Shown here: positions 6,709 to 13,684 of the stretch, one piece after another
How the letters are laid out: the number at the start of each line of letters is the position of its first letter
Numbering within the stretch: position 1 is the stretch's first letter
Assembly (NCBI GenBank): GCA_947371775.1
Contig: CANBQX010000028.1
Location: 1 to 17,484, forward strand
DNA: 17,484 bases
From: Comamonadaceae bacterium
GTDB taxonomy: Bacteria; Pseudomonadota; Gammaproteobacteria; Burkholderiales; Burkholderiaceae_C
Direction of reading: 5' to 3'
The notes under the pieces: generated by a model
The model's input: only the letters and a program-made list of their open reading frames with translations
The model's database searches: none
Told to the model about the DNA's origin: nothing
Position numbers and translations under genes: made by a program

Positions 6709-8448
6709 TTATTCGTTGGTAACTGCCATAACTTCTTCAATAGACGTCAAGCCCAATTTGACCTTATGCAGTCCGGATGCACGCAAAGAACGAACGCCCT
6801 CGCGTTCCGCTTGTTCCGCAATATCTATGGAAGATCCGTCGCGCAATATGATTCGTTGAATTTCTTCGCTGACCGGCATCACCTGGTAGATGCCCACGCG
6901 GCCCCTGTATCCATTGCTGCAATTACCGCATCCGACAGGACGGAATGGCTTCCATCCTCCATCTAGGTCTGCCAATTTATAACCAGCGTCCAACAGTGAT
7001 TGTTGTGGCAAATCGACGGGCTCTTTGCATTTGGGACAAAGTCGTCGTGCCAGGCGTTGTGCAGTTACCAAAACCACGCTGGATGCGATGTTAAAGGGTG
7101 CGACACCCATATTGCGAAGGCGAATGATCGTCGATGGTGCATCATTGGTGTGCAAAGTCGACATCACCATGTGGCCTGTTTGAGCTGCCTTAATGGATAT
7201 ATCTGCCGTTTCCAGGTCTCGAATTTCCCCCACCATGATGATGTCTGGATCTTGACGAAGGAACGACTTCAAGGCAACCGAAAAAGTTAACCCTGCCTTT
7301 TCATTGACGTTGACTTGATTGACCCCTGGCAAATTAATTTCAGAGGGATCTTCGGCGGTTGCAATATTCACCCCGGGCTGATTCAGTATATTCAGACAGG
7401 TATACAGAGAAACTGTCTTGCCAGAACCTGTAGGGCCGGTCATCAGTACCATTCCATACGGACGGTGGATGGCCTTGAGCAGATGTGTTTTTTCCGCCTC
7501 GTCATAACCCAAGGCGTCAATACCCAGCTGCGCGCTGCTGGGGTCAAGAATACGAACGACGATCTTCTCGCCAAATAAGGTGGGCAAGGTGCTTACTCGA
7601 AAATCAATGACCTTTTTTGCGCTCATTTTCATCTTCATGCGTCCGTCTTGCGGCAGACGCTTTTCAGAAATGTCAATGCGTGAAATAACTTTAATCCGAG
7701 CTGCAAGCTTCTCCTTGATGCTGATGGGAGGAGTGGCAATTTCTTTCAATTCACCATCAACTCGAAAGCGTACTCTGTAGGAGAATTCATAGGGCTCAAA
7801 ATGCAAGTCCGAGGCTCCCATCGAGTATGCATCAAATAACATTTTTCTGATAAATCGAACAACGGGTGCGTCATCAATTTCACTGTCTTGATGGGCTTCA
7901 TTTGTTGTCGACTCATTTTCAAATTCTAGGCCTTTGTCGTCAAAATCACTATTCAAAAATGCAGTAGAGAAATTTTCAGATTCCTCAGTAAATCGATCTA
8001 TGCTGAGCTTCATCAGCTTATCGAACTCCACCACGATCCATTCCACTGCAAATTGCGTGGCAAATTTAATTTTTTCCGCTGCTTCGCGATTAGATGGATC
8101 GGCGGTTGCGATTACTAAAGTGTTATTGCGTTTGGCAAGAGGCAACAACTGGTAGTCGCGGCATATTTTTTCGTCTAATAAATTTGTGGGGAGTTTTTCA
8201 ATATGGATCGCATCAAGGTCAACCAAGGGTGAAATAAAGGCCTTGGAAAGGGTATGTGCCAGTGCAAATGATGAGACGGCACCTGAGTCGACCAACTCCG
8301 ATACAAAACTTTTGTTTTGCGCGTGGGCTTTTGTAAAAATCGTTTCGGCAGTTTTCTGGTCTAAATTCCCGGCCAGCACCAATGCGCGACCAATACCGGA
8401 GAGGTTTGCGGAAGAAGTTTCGAAAATGGACGGGTCAAGATGATTCAT
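6709..8448 (-). CDS. pilB: Type IV pilus assembly ATPase PilB
   Basis: PilB is the hexameric cytoplasmic ATPase that drives pilus extension. From the ATG at 8448 it has 579 residues. An N-terminal T2SSE/MshEN-like domain (about 15-150) precedes the motor core. Walker A is GPTGSGKT (338-345, Lys344). The atypical Walker B is VGEIRD with catalytic Glu408, followed by the His box GHMVMSTLHTND. The zinc tetracysteine is Cys471, Cys474, Cys507 and Cys510. The zinc motif and the following pilC/pilD support PilB over the retraction motors PilT/PilU; GspE is less likely by context. I chose 8448 because it overlaps the rfbC stop (ATGA); the upstream extension to 8517 lies inside rfbC. No Shine-Dalgarno sequence is visible. 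The 5' half is markedly more AT-rich than its neighbours. Confidence 0.96.
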   Translation of the reverse strand: MNHLDPSIFETSSANLSGIGRALVLAGNLDQKTAETIFTKAHAQNKSFVSELVDSGAVSSFALAHTLSKAFISPLVDLDAIHIEKLPTNLLDEKICRDYQLLPLAKRNNTLVIATADPSNREAAEKIKFATQFAVEWIVVEFDKLMKLSIDRFTEESENFSTAFLNSDFDDKGLEFENESTTNEAHQDSEIDDAPVVRFIRKMLFDAYSMGASDLHFEPYEFSYRVRFRVDGELKEIATPPISIKEKLAARIKVISRIDISEKRLPQDGRMKMKMSAKKVIDFRVSTLPTLFGEKIVVRILDPSSAQLGIDALGYDEAEKTHLLKAIHRPYGMVLMTGPTGSGKTVSLYTCLNILNQPGVNIATAEDPSEINLPGVNQVNVNEKAGLTFSVALKSFLRQDPDIIMVGEIRDLETADISIKAAQTGHMVMSTLHTNDAPSTIIRLRNMGVAPFNIASSVVLVTAQRLARRLCPKCKEPVDLPQQSLLDAGYKLADLDGGWKPFRPVGCGNCSNGYRGRVGIYQVMPVSEEIQRIILRDGSSIDIAEQAEREGVRSLRASGLHKVKLGLTSIEEVMAVTNE

Positions 8449-8981
8449 AGTGTCGAAAAACGTGCGCCGCGCGCATCCTTGGCTGAAATGATAGGAGCAA
8501 TACCTTCCAAAGGCCATGTGATATTGAGGTCCGCATCATCCCATGCAATGCATTGCTCAAATTGGGGAGCATAGTACTCCGTTGTTTTGTATAAAAATTC
8601 AGCAGATTGCGATGTCACCAAAAAACCGTGTGCCAGTCCTGGCGGAATCCAGAGTTGTTTCTGATTGGCCGCAGAGAGAAATTCACCGACCCATTGGCCA
8701 TAGGTAGGTGATTGGGGTCGAATGTCCACTGCCACATCAAATACCTCACCAGCCACCACACGTACCAGCTTGCCCTGTGGAAATTGTTCCTGGTAATGCA
8801 GTCCGCGCAGCACACCCTGTCCAGACTTGGAATGGTTATCCTGAACAAAGTTAGGAGCGACTCCAGTCGCGGCTGCAAATGCCCGCGCGTTGTAGCTTTC
8901 AAAGAAATAGCCACGCGCATCTCCAAAGATACGCGGCTCGATCAGCAAGACATCCGCAATGGCCGTCGGCGTCGCTTTCAT
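8445..8981 (-). CDS. rfbC: dTDP-4-dehydrorhamnose 3,5-epimerase RfbC/RmlC
   Basis: RfbC epimerises dTDP-4-keto-6-deoxyglucose at C3 and C5, the third step of dTDP-L-rhamnose synthesis. The 178-residue protein is a cupin. The catalytic dyad appears as His62 (in LRGLHYQ) and Asp169 (in SAKDARG), and tyrosines that could be the catalytic acid lie in EFLYKTTEYY (128-137). FGDARGYFFESYN near the N-terminus and PPGLAHGF (113-120) are family stretches. Its ATG overlaps the rfbA stop and its own stop TGA overlaps the pilB ATG. The last overlap links the sugar cassette to the pilus genes. Confidence 0.97.
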   Translation of the reverse strand: MKATPTAIADVLLIEPRIFGDARGYFFESYNARAFAAATGVAPNFVQDNHSKSGQGVLRGLHYQEQFPQGKLVRVVAGEVFDVAVDIRPQSPTYGQWVGEFLSAANQKQLWIPPGLAHGFLVTSQSAEFLYKTTEYYAPQFEQCIAWDDADLNITWPLEGIAPIISAKDARGARFSTL

Positions 8982-9880
8982 GAATACACCTTTTCGGCGA
9001 GCAGTCGCAGCAAATACTGGCCGTACCCCGATTTGGCCAGAGGATTGGCCAAACGCTGCAGTTGCGCGTTGTCAATCCAGCCACTGCGCCAGGCGATTTC
9101 CTCAGGCGCAGCAACTTTGAGGCCTTGGCGGTTTTCAATCGTGTGAATGAATTGGCTGGCTTCGAGCATTGATTCATGGGTGCCGGTGTCAAGCCACGCA
9201 TAACCACGGCCCATGGTCTTGACATCCAATTGCCCGCGCTCCAGATAGAGTCGATTCAGGTCGGTAATTTCAAGTTCGCCGCGGTGGGACGGTTTGACCA
9301 TTTTGGCAAGCTCCACGACTTGCGAATCGTAAAAGTACAGACCGGTCACCGCATAGCGCGATTTGGGCACAGCCGGTTTTTCTTCCAGACTGATGGCGCG
9401 GCCCTCCGCGTCAAATTCGACAACGCCATAGCGCTCTGGGTCTTGCACGGCATAGGCGAACACCGTGGCACCGACCGATTGCTTGCGTGCGGACTGAAGC
9501 AGGCCGGCAAAATCGTGGCCATAAAAGATGTTATCGCCCAAGATTAGGGCGCTGGGTGCACCGTCCAAAAAAGCGTCGCCAATTAAAAAGGCCTGCGCCA
9601 GTCCGTCCGGGCTGGGCTGCACGACATAGGACAAGGTCAGGCCCCATTGGCTGCCATCTCCCAGCAGTTGTTCAAAACGAGGCGTGTCCTGGGGCGTAGA
9701 AATGACCAATATTTCTCGGATACCGGCCAGCAACAGGGTGCTCAGAGGGTAATAAATCATGGGTTTGTCGTAAATGGGCAGCAGTTGCTTGCTCACCACC
9801 TGCGTGGCAGGGTAAAGCCTGGTTCCCGACCCTCCCGCCAATATGATTCCTTTGCGCTCTACCGTACGTTCTGTGCTCAT
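8978..9880 (-). CDS. rfbA: Glucose-1-phosphate thymidylyltransferase RfbA/RmlA
   Basis: RfbA joins glucose-1-phosphate and dTTP to give dTDP-glucose, the first step of dTDP-L-rhamnose synthesis. With the ATG at 9880 it is 300 residues. The nucleotide-binding signature LAGGSGTRLYP spans residues 14-24, followed by SKQLLPIYDKPMIYYPLS. Other family stretches are ILGDNIFYGHDF and SLEEKPAVPKSRYAVTGLYF. An AGGAG lies 9 bases upstream and the ATG overlaps the rfbD stop (ATGA). The open frame continues upstream to 10117, but that part is inside rfbD and unlike protein. Feedback inhibition by dTDP-rhamnose is known for the family. Confidence 0.97.
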   Translation of the reverse strand: MSTERTVERKGIILAGGSGTRLYPATQVVSKQLLPIYDKPMIYYPLSTLLLAGIREILVISTPQDTPRFEQLLGDGSQWGLTLSYVVQPSPDGLAQAFLIGDAFLDGAPSALILGDNIFYGHDFAGLLQSARKQSVGATVFAYAVQDPERYGVVEFDAEGRAISLEEKPAVPKSRYAVTGLYFYDSQVVELAKMVKPSHRGELEITDLNRLYLERGQLDVKTMGRGYAWLDTGTHESMLEASQFIHTIENRQGLKVAAPEEIAWRSGWIDNAQLQRLANPLAKSGYGQYLLRLLAEKVYS

Positions 9881-10803
9881 GCCGGGGGGGCTCCTAAAAT
9901 TTCTTGCAGCATTCGCCTGACACCTATTTGCCATTGTGGCAAGTGTAATGAAAATGCCAATTGCAGTTTTTCGGTATTCAGGCGGGAGTTCAGTGGGCGG
10001 TGTGCGACAGTCGGGTAGCTGGCGTTGGAAATTGCCTGAACCTCCTCGGCGCCACACTGCAGTGTTGCTCCCAAGACAGAAGCCTCGGTTAGCACATAGC
10101 GGGCATAGGCGTGCCAACTCGTTTGTCCAGCCGCCACGCAGTGGTAAGTGCCGGCCAACTCCGGTCGGGTCAGGGCCATGCGTAGAGCGTGGGCTGTGAC
10201 ATCAGCCAGTAATTCGGCGGACGTGGGGGCGCCGACCTGGTCGTCAATGACGCTCAAAGTCTCGCGTTCGGCTGCCAGGCGCAGCACGGTTTTCGCAAAG
10301 TTGGCGCCCCGCGCGCTGTACACCCAACTGGTGCGAAAAATCAGGTGCCGGGGGTAGGTCCGCACAGCCAGTTCTCCCTCCAACTTGCTGCGACCGTAAG
10401 TGTTCAGCGGGGCGCAGGGATCGTCCTCCCGCCAAGGCACAGTGCCGCTGCCATCGAAGACATAGTCCGTGGAATAGTGAACCAACCAGGCCCCCAGGCG
10501 CTCGGCCTCCAGGGCCAAGCGGCCTGGCGCCAGGGCATTGATTCGATGGGCCAGGTCTGGCTCACTTTCGGCGCGGTCCACCGCTGTGTAAGCGGCTGCA
10601 TTCACGATGACGTCGGGCGCTACCCGTCGAATCGTTAGCGTCAGCGCCTCCAAATTGCTCAAATCGCCACAAAAACCTTCAGAATCCGCCTGCGATGCGG
10701 AGCCCAACGCGACAACGTCGCCCAGCACCGAAAGGCTACGCTGAAGCTGCCAACCCACCTGGCCGTTGCACCCCAGGAGCAATATTTTCAACGTCGAACC
10801 CAT
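9877..10803 (-). CDS. rfbD: dTDP-4-dehydrorhamnose reductase RfbD/RmlD
   Basis: RfbD reduces dTDP-4-keto-L-rhamnose with NAD(P)H, the last step of dTDP-L-rhamnose synthesis. The 308-residue protein is a short-chain dehydrogenase: nucleotide-binding GCNGQVG (11-17), NAAAYTAVDRAE (68-79), active-site STDYVFDG (111-118) and the YGRSK motif with Tyr136/Lys140. The C-terminal HRPLNSRL is also typical. The ATG at 10803 lies 3 bases after the rfbB stop. An in-frame TTG at 10791 would give the common MKILLLG opening and cannot be excluded. Its stop overlaps the rfbA start. Confidence 0.96.
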   Translation of the reverse strand: MGSTLKILLLGCNGQVGWQLQRSLSVLGDVVALGSASQADSEGFCGDLSNLEALTLTIRRVAPDVIVNAAAYTAVDRAESEPDLAHRINALAPGRLALEAERLGAWLVHYSTDYVFDGSGTVPWREDDPCAPLNTYGRSKLEGELAVRTYPRHLIFRTSWVYSARGANFAKTVLRLAAERETLSVIDDQVGAPTSAELLADVTAHALRMALTRPELAGTYHCVAAGQTSWHAYARYVLTEASVLGATLQCGAEEVQAISNASYPTVAHRPLNSRLNTEKLQLAFSLHLPQWQIGVRRMLQEILGAPPA

Positions 10804-10806
10804 GCG

Positions 10807-11871
10807 TCAGGCCTGCCCGTACTGCGTGGCCACCCATTCCCGGTAGGCGCCGCTTTGAACTTGGGCAACCCAATCGGGATGGTCCAAATACCACTGCACC
10901 GTCTTTCGAATGCCTGTCTCGAACGTTTCAACAGGCTTCCAGCCAAGGTCACGCTCGATTTTGCTGGCGTCGATCGCGTAGCGTCGGTCGTGCCCCGGTC
11001 GGTCGGTGACATAAGTGATCTGCTGGCGGTAGGACACCCCATCGGCACGGGGCTTGAGTTCGTCTAGCAGGTCGCAGACACTGTGCACGATCTCCAGATT
11101 GGGCTTTTCATTCCAACCGCCCACGTTGTACGTTTCACCCACTTGTCCCCGTTCTAACACGGCGCGAATGGCGCTGCAGTGGTCTTTCACATACAGCCAG
11201 TCCCGAATTTGTTGTCCGTCACCGTAGACCGGAAGCGGCTTGCCTGCCTGCGCGTTCACAATCATCAACGGAATAAGTTTTTCCGGGAAATGCAGTGGCC
11301 CGTAGTTGTTCGAGCAATGGGTCGTCAAGACCGGCAGGCCATACGTGTGGTGGTAAGCCCGCACCAGGTGGTCGCTGGCCGCCTTGCTGGCACTGTAGGG
11401 GCTGTTGGGCTCGTAGCGGTGCTCTTCGGTAAAGGCGGAGTCTTGTGCTCCGAGCGACCCATAGACCTCGTCAGTAGACACGTGCAGCAATCGGAACTTC
11501 GACTTTTCACCCTGCGCAAGGGAGCCCCAATAAGCCCGAATTTGTTCCAAAAGCGCAAAAGTGCCAACGATATTGGTCTCGATGAATGCGCCGGGCCCGA
11601 GAATGGATCGGTCGACGTGGCTCTCGGCCGCAAAATTGATGACGGCCCGCGGTCGGTGCTTTGCCAGCAAGGCCCCTAACAGAGCCGTGTCACCGATATC
11701 GCCATGGACGAAAATGTGACGCTGGTTGCCTTGGAGGGACGCCAGGTTGTGCACATTGCCAGCATAGGTCAGCTTGTCCAGGTTCACGATGGCTTCATCG
11801 GCGGCAGCAAGCCAATCCAGGACGAAATTGCTGCCAATAAAGCCGGCTCCGCCGGTTACGAGAAGGGTCAT
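10807..11871 (-). CDS. rfbB: dTDP-glucose 4,6-dehydratase RfbB/RmlB
   Basis: RfbB converts dTDP-glucose to dTDP-4-keto-6-deoxyglucose using a tightly bound NAD, the second step of dTDP-L-rhamnose synthesis. The 354-residue protein is an extended short-chain dehydrogenase. It has GGAGFIG at 7-13, the catalytic Thr133-Asp134-Glu135 in STDEVYG and Tyr159/Lys163 in the YSASK motif. NNYGPLHFPEKLIP and GDGQQIRDWLYV are further family stretches. It is the first gene of the minus-strand block and faces tRNA-Leu across a 193-base spacer. No clear Shine-Dalgarno sequence precedes the ATG (upstream bases are AATCACACC). Confidence 0.97.
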   Translation of the reverse strand: MTLLVTGGAGFIGSNFVLDWLAAADEAIVNLDKLTYAGNVHNLASLQGNQRHIFVHGDIGDTALLGALLAKHRPRAVINFAAESHVDRSILGPGAFIETNIVGTFALLEQIRAYWGSLAQGEKSKFRLLHVSTDEVYGSLGAQDSAFTEEHRYEPNSPYSASKAASDHLVRAYHHTYGLPVLTTHCSNNYGPLHFPEKLIPLMIVNAQAGKPLPVYGDGQQIRDWLYVKDHCSAIRAVLERGQVGETYNVGGWNEKPNLEIVHSVCDLLDELKPRADGVSYRQQITYVTDRPGHDRRYAIDASKIERDLGWKPVETFETGIRKTVQWYLDHPDWVAQVQSGAYREWVATQYGQA

Positions 11872-12064
11872 GGTGTGATTCTGTTTGCCGCAAAAGAGTC
11901 AAGCAGGGTGGCATGGCGGTGCCTGATTATCCATGGCGCCGCGCGCGCGAAGGAGCGCAAAATTGGCGGGTGGAGAACGATTTGAAGGCCAAATAAGGGT
12001 AAACTCGGAGGCTATCCAGATCGCTGCGGAGCCTAAACGCGCCGCTGGTAACCTGGCTAACACC
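11872..12064. other. Divergent spacer between rfbB and tRNA-Leu
   Basis: This stretch should hold the promoter of the rfb-pil block (minus strand) and that of tRNA-Leu (plus strand). It contains a GC-only run with alternating GC steps (about 11936-11949) and no open frame of its own. I found no convincing pair of -35 and -10 boxes for either direction. No secG or tpiA remnant could be recognised. Confidence 0.6.
11926..11931 (-). promoter_or_regulatory. Possible -10 box for rfbB
   Basis: Read on the minus strand the sequence is GATAAT, one base from the TATAAT consensus, about 55 bases before the rfbB ATG. The hexamer 17 bases further upstream (TCCTTC) is a poor -35 match, so this is only a candidate. 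Confidence 0.2.
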
Positions 12065-12149
12065 GCCGTCGTGGTGAAATTGGTAGACACGCTATCTTGA
12101 GGTGGTAGTGGCGAAAGCTTTGCGAGTTCGAGTCTCGCCGACGGCACCA
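12065..12149 (+). tRNA. tRNA-Leu (anticodon GAG)
   Basis: The 85-base class II tRNA folds fully by eye. The acceptor stem is GCCGTCG (12065-12071) with CGACGGC (12139-12145), followed by discriminator A and an encoded CCA (12147-12149). The D arm contains TTGGTAGACAC. The anticodon stem CTATC/GGTAG closes the loop TTGAGGT, giving anticodon GAG, which reads CUC and CUU. A long variable arm (TGGCGAAAGCTTT) and the T arm GCGAG-TTCGAGT-CTCGC complete it. It lies 65 bases upstream of nuoA on the same strand with no terminator between them. Confidence 0.97.
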
Positions 12150-12214
12150 AACAATTCATGCGCCAACCCTCTTTTTGTAGGTTTGGGGCAAGCAACGGTG
12201 ACCAGAATTTAGTG

Positions 12215-12574
12215 ATGCGCTTAGATCAATACCTTCCCGTCCTGATGTTCATCCTGGTCGGCGTGGCTGTCGGCATCATCCCCCAGGTTCTGGGCTACAT
12301 CCTGGGGCCCAACCGTCCCGATGCGGCAAAAAACTCCCCTTACGAGTGCGGCTTTGAGGCGTTTGAAGACGCCCGCATGAAGTTTGACGTGCGCTACTAC
12401 CTGGTGGCCATTCTGTTTATCTTGTTCGACCTGGAAATCGCATTTCTGTTCCCTTGGGCCGTTTCGCTCAAGGAAATCGGCCCTACGGGCTTCTGGTCGG
12501 TAATGGTTTTTCTGGCCATTCTGGTTGTGGGCTTTGCCTACGAGTGGAAAAAAGGCGCCCTGGATTGGGAGTGA
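12215..12574 (+). CDS. nuoA: NADH-quinone oxidoreductase subunit A
   Basis: NuoA is a small membrane subunit of complex I next to the quinone channel. The 119-residue protein has three membrane helices (about 8-28, 64-84 and 92-112). The conserved loop SPYECGFEAFEDARMKFDVRY follows helix 1, and the acidic FDLEIAFLFPW stretch lies in helix 2. I chose the ATG at 12215, which gives the family start MRLDQYLPVLMF. The frame is open back to 12158, but that reads through the tRNA-nuoA gap, and a GTG directly before the ATG is also possible. No strong ribosome site is visible. nuoB starts 4 bases after its stop. Confidence 0.96.
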   Translation: MRLDQYLPVLMFILVGVAVGIIPQVLGYILGPNRPDAAKNSPYECGFEAFEDARMKFDVRYYLVAILFILFDLEIAFLFPWAVSLKEIGPTGFWSVMVFLAILVVGFAYEWKKGALDWE

Positions 12575-12578
12575 AAGC

Positions 12579-13058
12579 ATGATTGAAGGCGTCTTGAACG
12601 AAGGATTTGTCACCACGAGCTACGACTCGGTGGTGAACTGGGCCAAAACGGGCTCGATCTGGCCAATGACCTTTGGCTTGGCGTGCTGTGCGGTGGAAAT
12701 GATGCACGCGGCCGCCGCACGCTATGACCTCAGCCGGTTTGGCTCCGAGGTGTTCCGCGCCAGCCCACGCCAGTCAGATTTGATGATTGTGGCCGGTACC
12801 TTGTGCAACAAGATGGCTCCCGCTCTGCGCAAGGTGTATGACCAAATGTCAGAGCCGCGTTGGGTCATCAGCATGGGATCTTGCGCCAACGGCGGCGGCT
12901 ACTACCACTACAGTTACTCGGTGGTGCGTGGTTGTGACCGCATCGTGCCGGTGGATGTTTATGTGCCAGGTTGCCCGCCCACCGCCGAGGCCTTGGTCTA
13001 CGGAATTTTGCAACTGCAGCAAAAAATCCGCCGCACTGAAACCATTGCACGGGCTTGA
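12579..13058 (+). CDS. nuoB: NADH-quinone oxidoreductase subunit B
   Basis: NuoB carries cluster N2, the [4Fe-4S] centre that hands electrons to ubiquinone. The protein is 159 residues. The N2 ligands are all present: adjacent Cys36-Cys37 (GLACCAVEMM), Cys102 (MGSCANGGGYY) and Cys132 (VPGCPPTAEAL). The quinone-facing RYDLSRFGSEVFRASPRQSD stretch is also present. The ATG at 12579 follows nuoA by 4 bases; the longer open frame from 12525 lies within nuoA and was rejected. Confidence 0.98.
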   Translation: MIEGVLNEGFVTTSYDSVVNWAKTGSIWPMTFGLACCAVEMMHAAAARYDLSRFGSEVFRASPRQSDLMIVAGTLCNKMAPALRKVYDQMSEPRWVISMGSCANGGGYYHYSYSVVRGCDRIVPVDVYVPGCPPTAEALVYGILQLQQKIRRTETIARA

Positions 13059-13063
13059 ACACC

Positions 13064-13672
13064 ATGACTGAATATTCGGTTCGTCCTGAAGCTACCCGGG
13101 ACGCAGTGACACAAGCGCTGGGCGACAAAGTGAAGCACATCACCATCGCGCTTGGCGAGGTGACCGTTCAAGTGGCCGCTCGCGACTACCACGCTGCGGC
13201 GCTGATATTGCGGGACGCTCCCGGTTGCCAGTTTGAGCAAATGGTCGATCTGTGCGCCGTGGACTACTCCGACTACCAAGGGGCAGCCCAGGAAGCTTCC
13301 CGCTACTGCGTGGTTGTACACCTGCTGTCCATCAGTTTGAACCAGCGCCTGCGTCTACAAGTGTTTGCGCCTGATGACGACATGCCTGTCGTGGAGTCGA
13401 TCAACGACATCTGGAATTCGGCCAATTGGTTTGAGCGCGAGGCCTTTGACCTGTTTGGCGTGGTCTTTGAGGGCCATGAAGACCTGCGTCGCATCCTGAC
13501 CGACTACGGTTTTATCGGCCACCCGTTTCGCAAAGATTTTCCGACCACTGGCCATGTGGAAATGCGCTACGACGCCGAGCAGGCGCGCGTCATTTACCAG
13601 CCGGTCACGATCGAGACGCGTGAAATCACGCCACGCATCGTTCGCGAAGACAAATACGGAGGCCTGCATTAA
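13064..13672 (+). CDS. nuoC: NADH-quinone oxidoreductase subunit C
   Basis: NuoC is the 30-kDa peripheral-arm subunit that braces NuoB and NuoD. From the ATG at 13064 it has 202 residues. The family signature is unmistakable: WFEREAFDLFGVVFEGHEDL then RRILTDYGFIGHPFRKDFP. It ends EDKYGGLH. A TTG at 13055 overlapping the nuoB stop would add three residues (coupled start); I prefer the ATG 5 bases after the nuoB stop, but neither has a strong ribosome site. It is separate from NuoD, unlike the NuoCD fusion of E. coli. Confidence 0.97.
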   Translation: MTEYSVRPEATRDAVTQALGDKVKHITIALGEVTVQVAARDYHAAALILRDAPGCQFEQMVDLCAVDYSDYQGAAQEASRYCVVVHLLSISLNQRLRLQVFAPDDDMPVVESINDIWNSANWFEREAFDLFGVVFEGHEDLRRILTDYGFIGHPFRKDFPTTGHVEMRYDAEQARVIYQPVTIETREITPRIVREDKYGGLH

Positions 13673-13684
13673 GCAGAGGCTCGC

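Noticed and set aside
9881..10117. Upstream extension of rfbA (also those of coaE to 4813, mutT to 2319, pilB to 8517 and nuoA to 12158)
   Set aside because: Each extension lies in an upstream gene or tRNA gap and reads as non-protein; the inner starts give family-like N-termini and mostly 4-base stop/start overlaps.
11936..11960. GC-alternating run and short GCGC hairpin as a terminator or Z-DNA element
   Set aside because: The stem is only about 4 bp and no T-run suits either strand; such runs are common in GC-rich genomes.
12139..12149. tRNA-Leu 3' end as an integration site for the rfb genes
   Set aside because: Integrated elements usually lie on the 3' side of the tRNA, which here is nuoA; the rfb genes are on the 5' side, with no integrase and no repeated tRNA 3' fragment seen.
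11899..12195. 98-codon open frame on the minus strand across tRNA-Leu
   Set aside because: It is the reverse translation of the tRNA (VPSARLELAKLSPLPPQDS-type wording), a well-known annotation artefact, not a protein.
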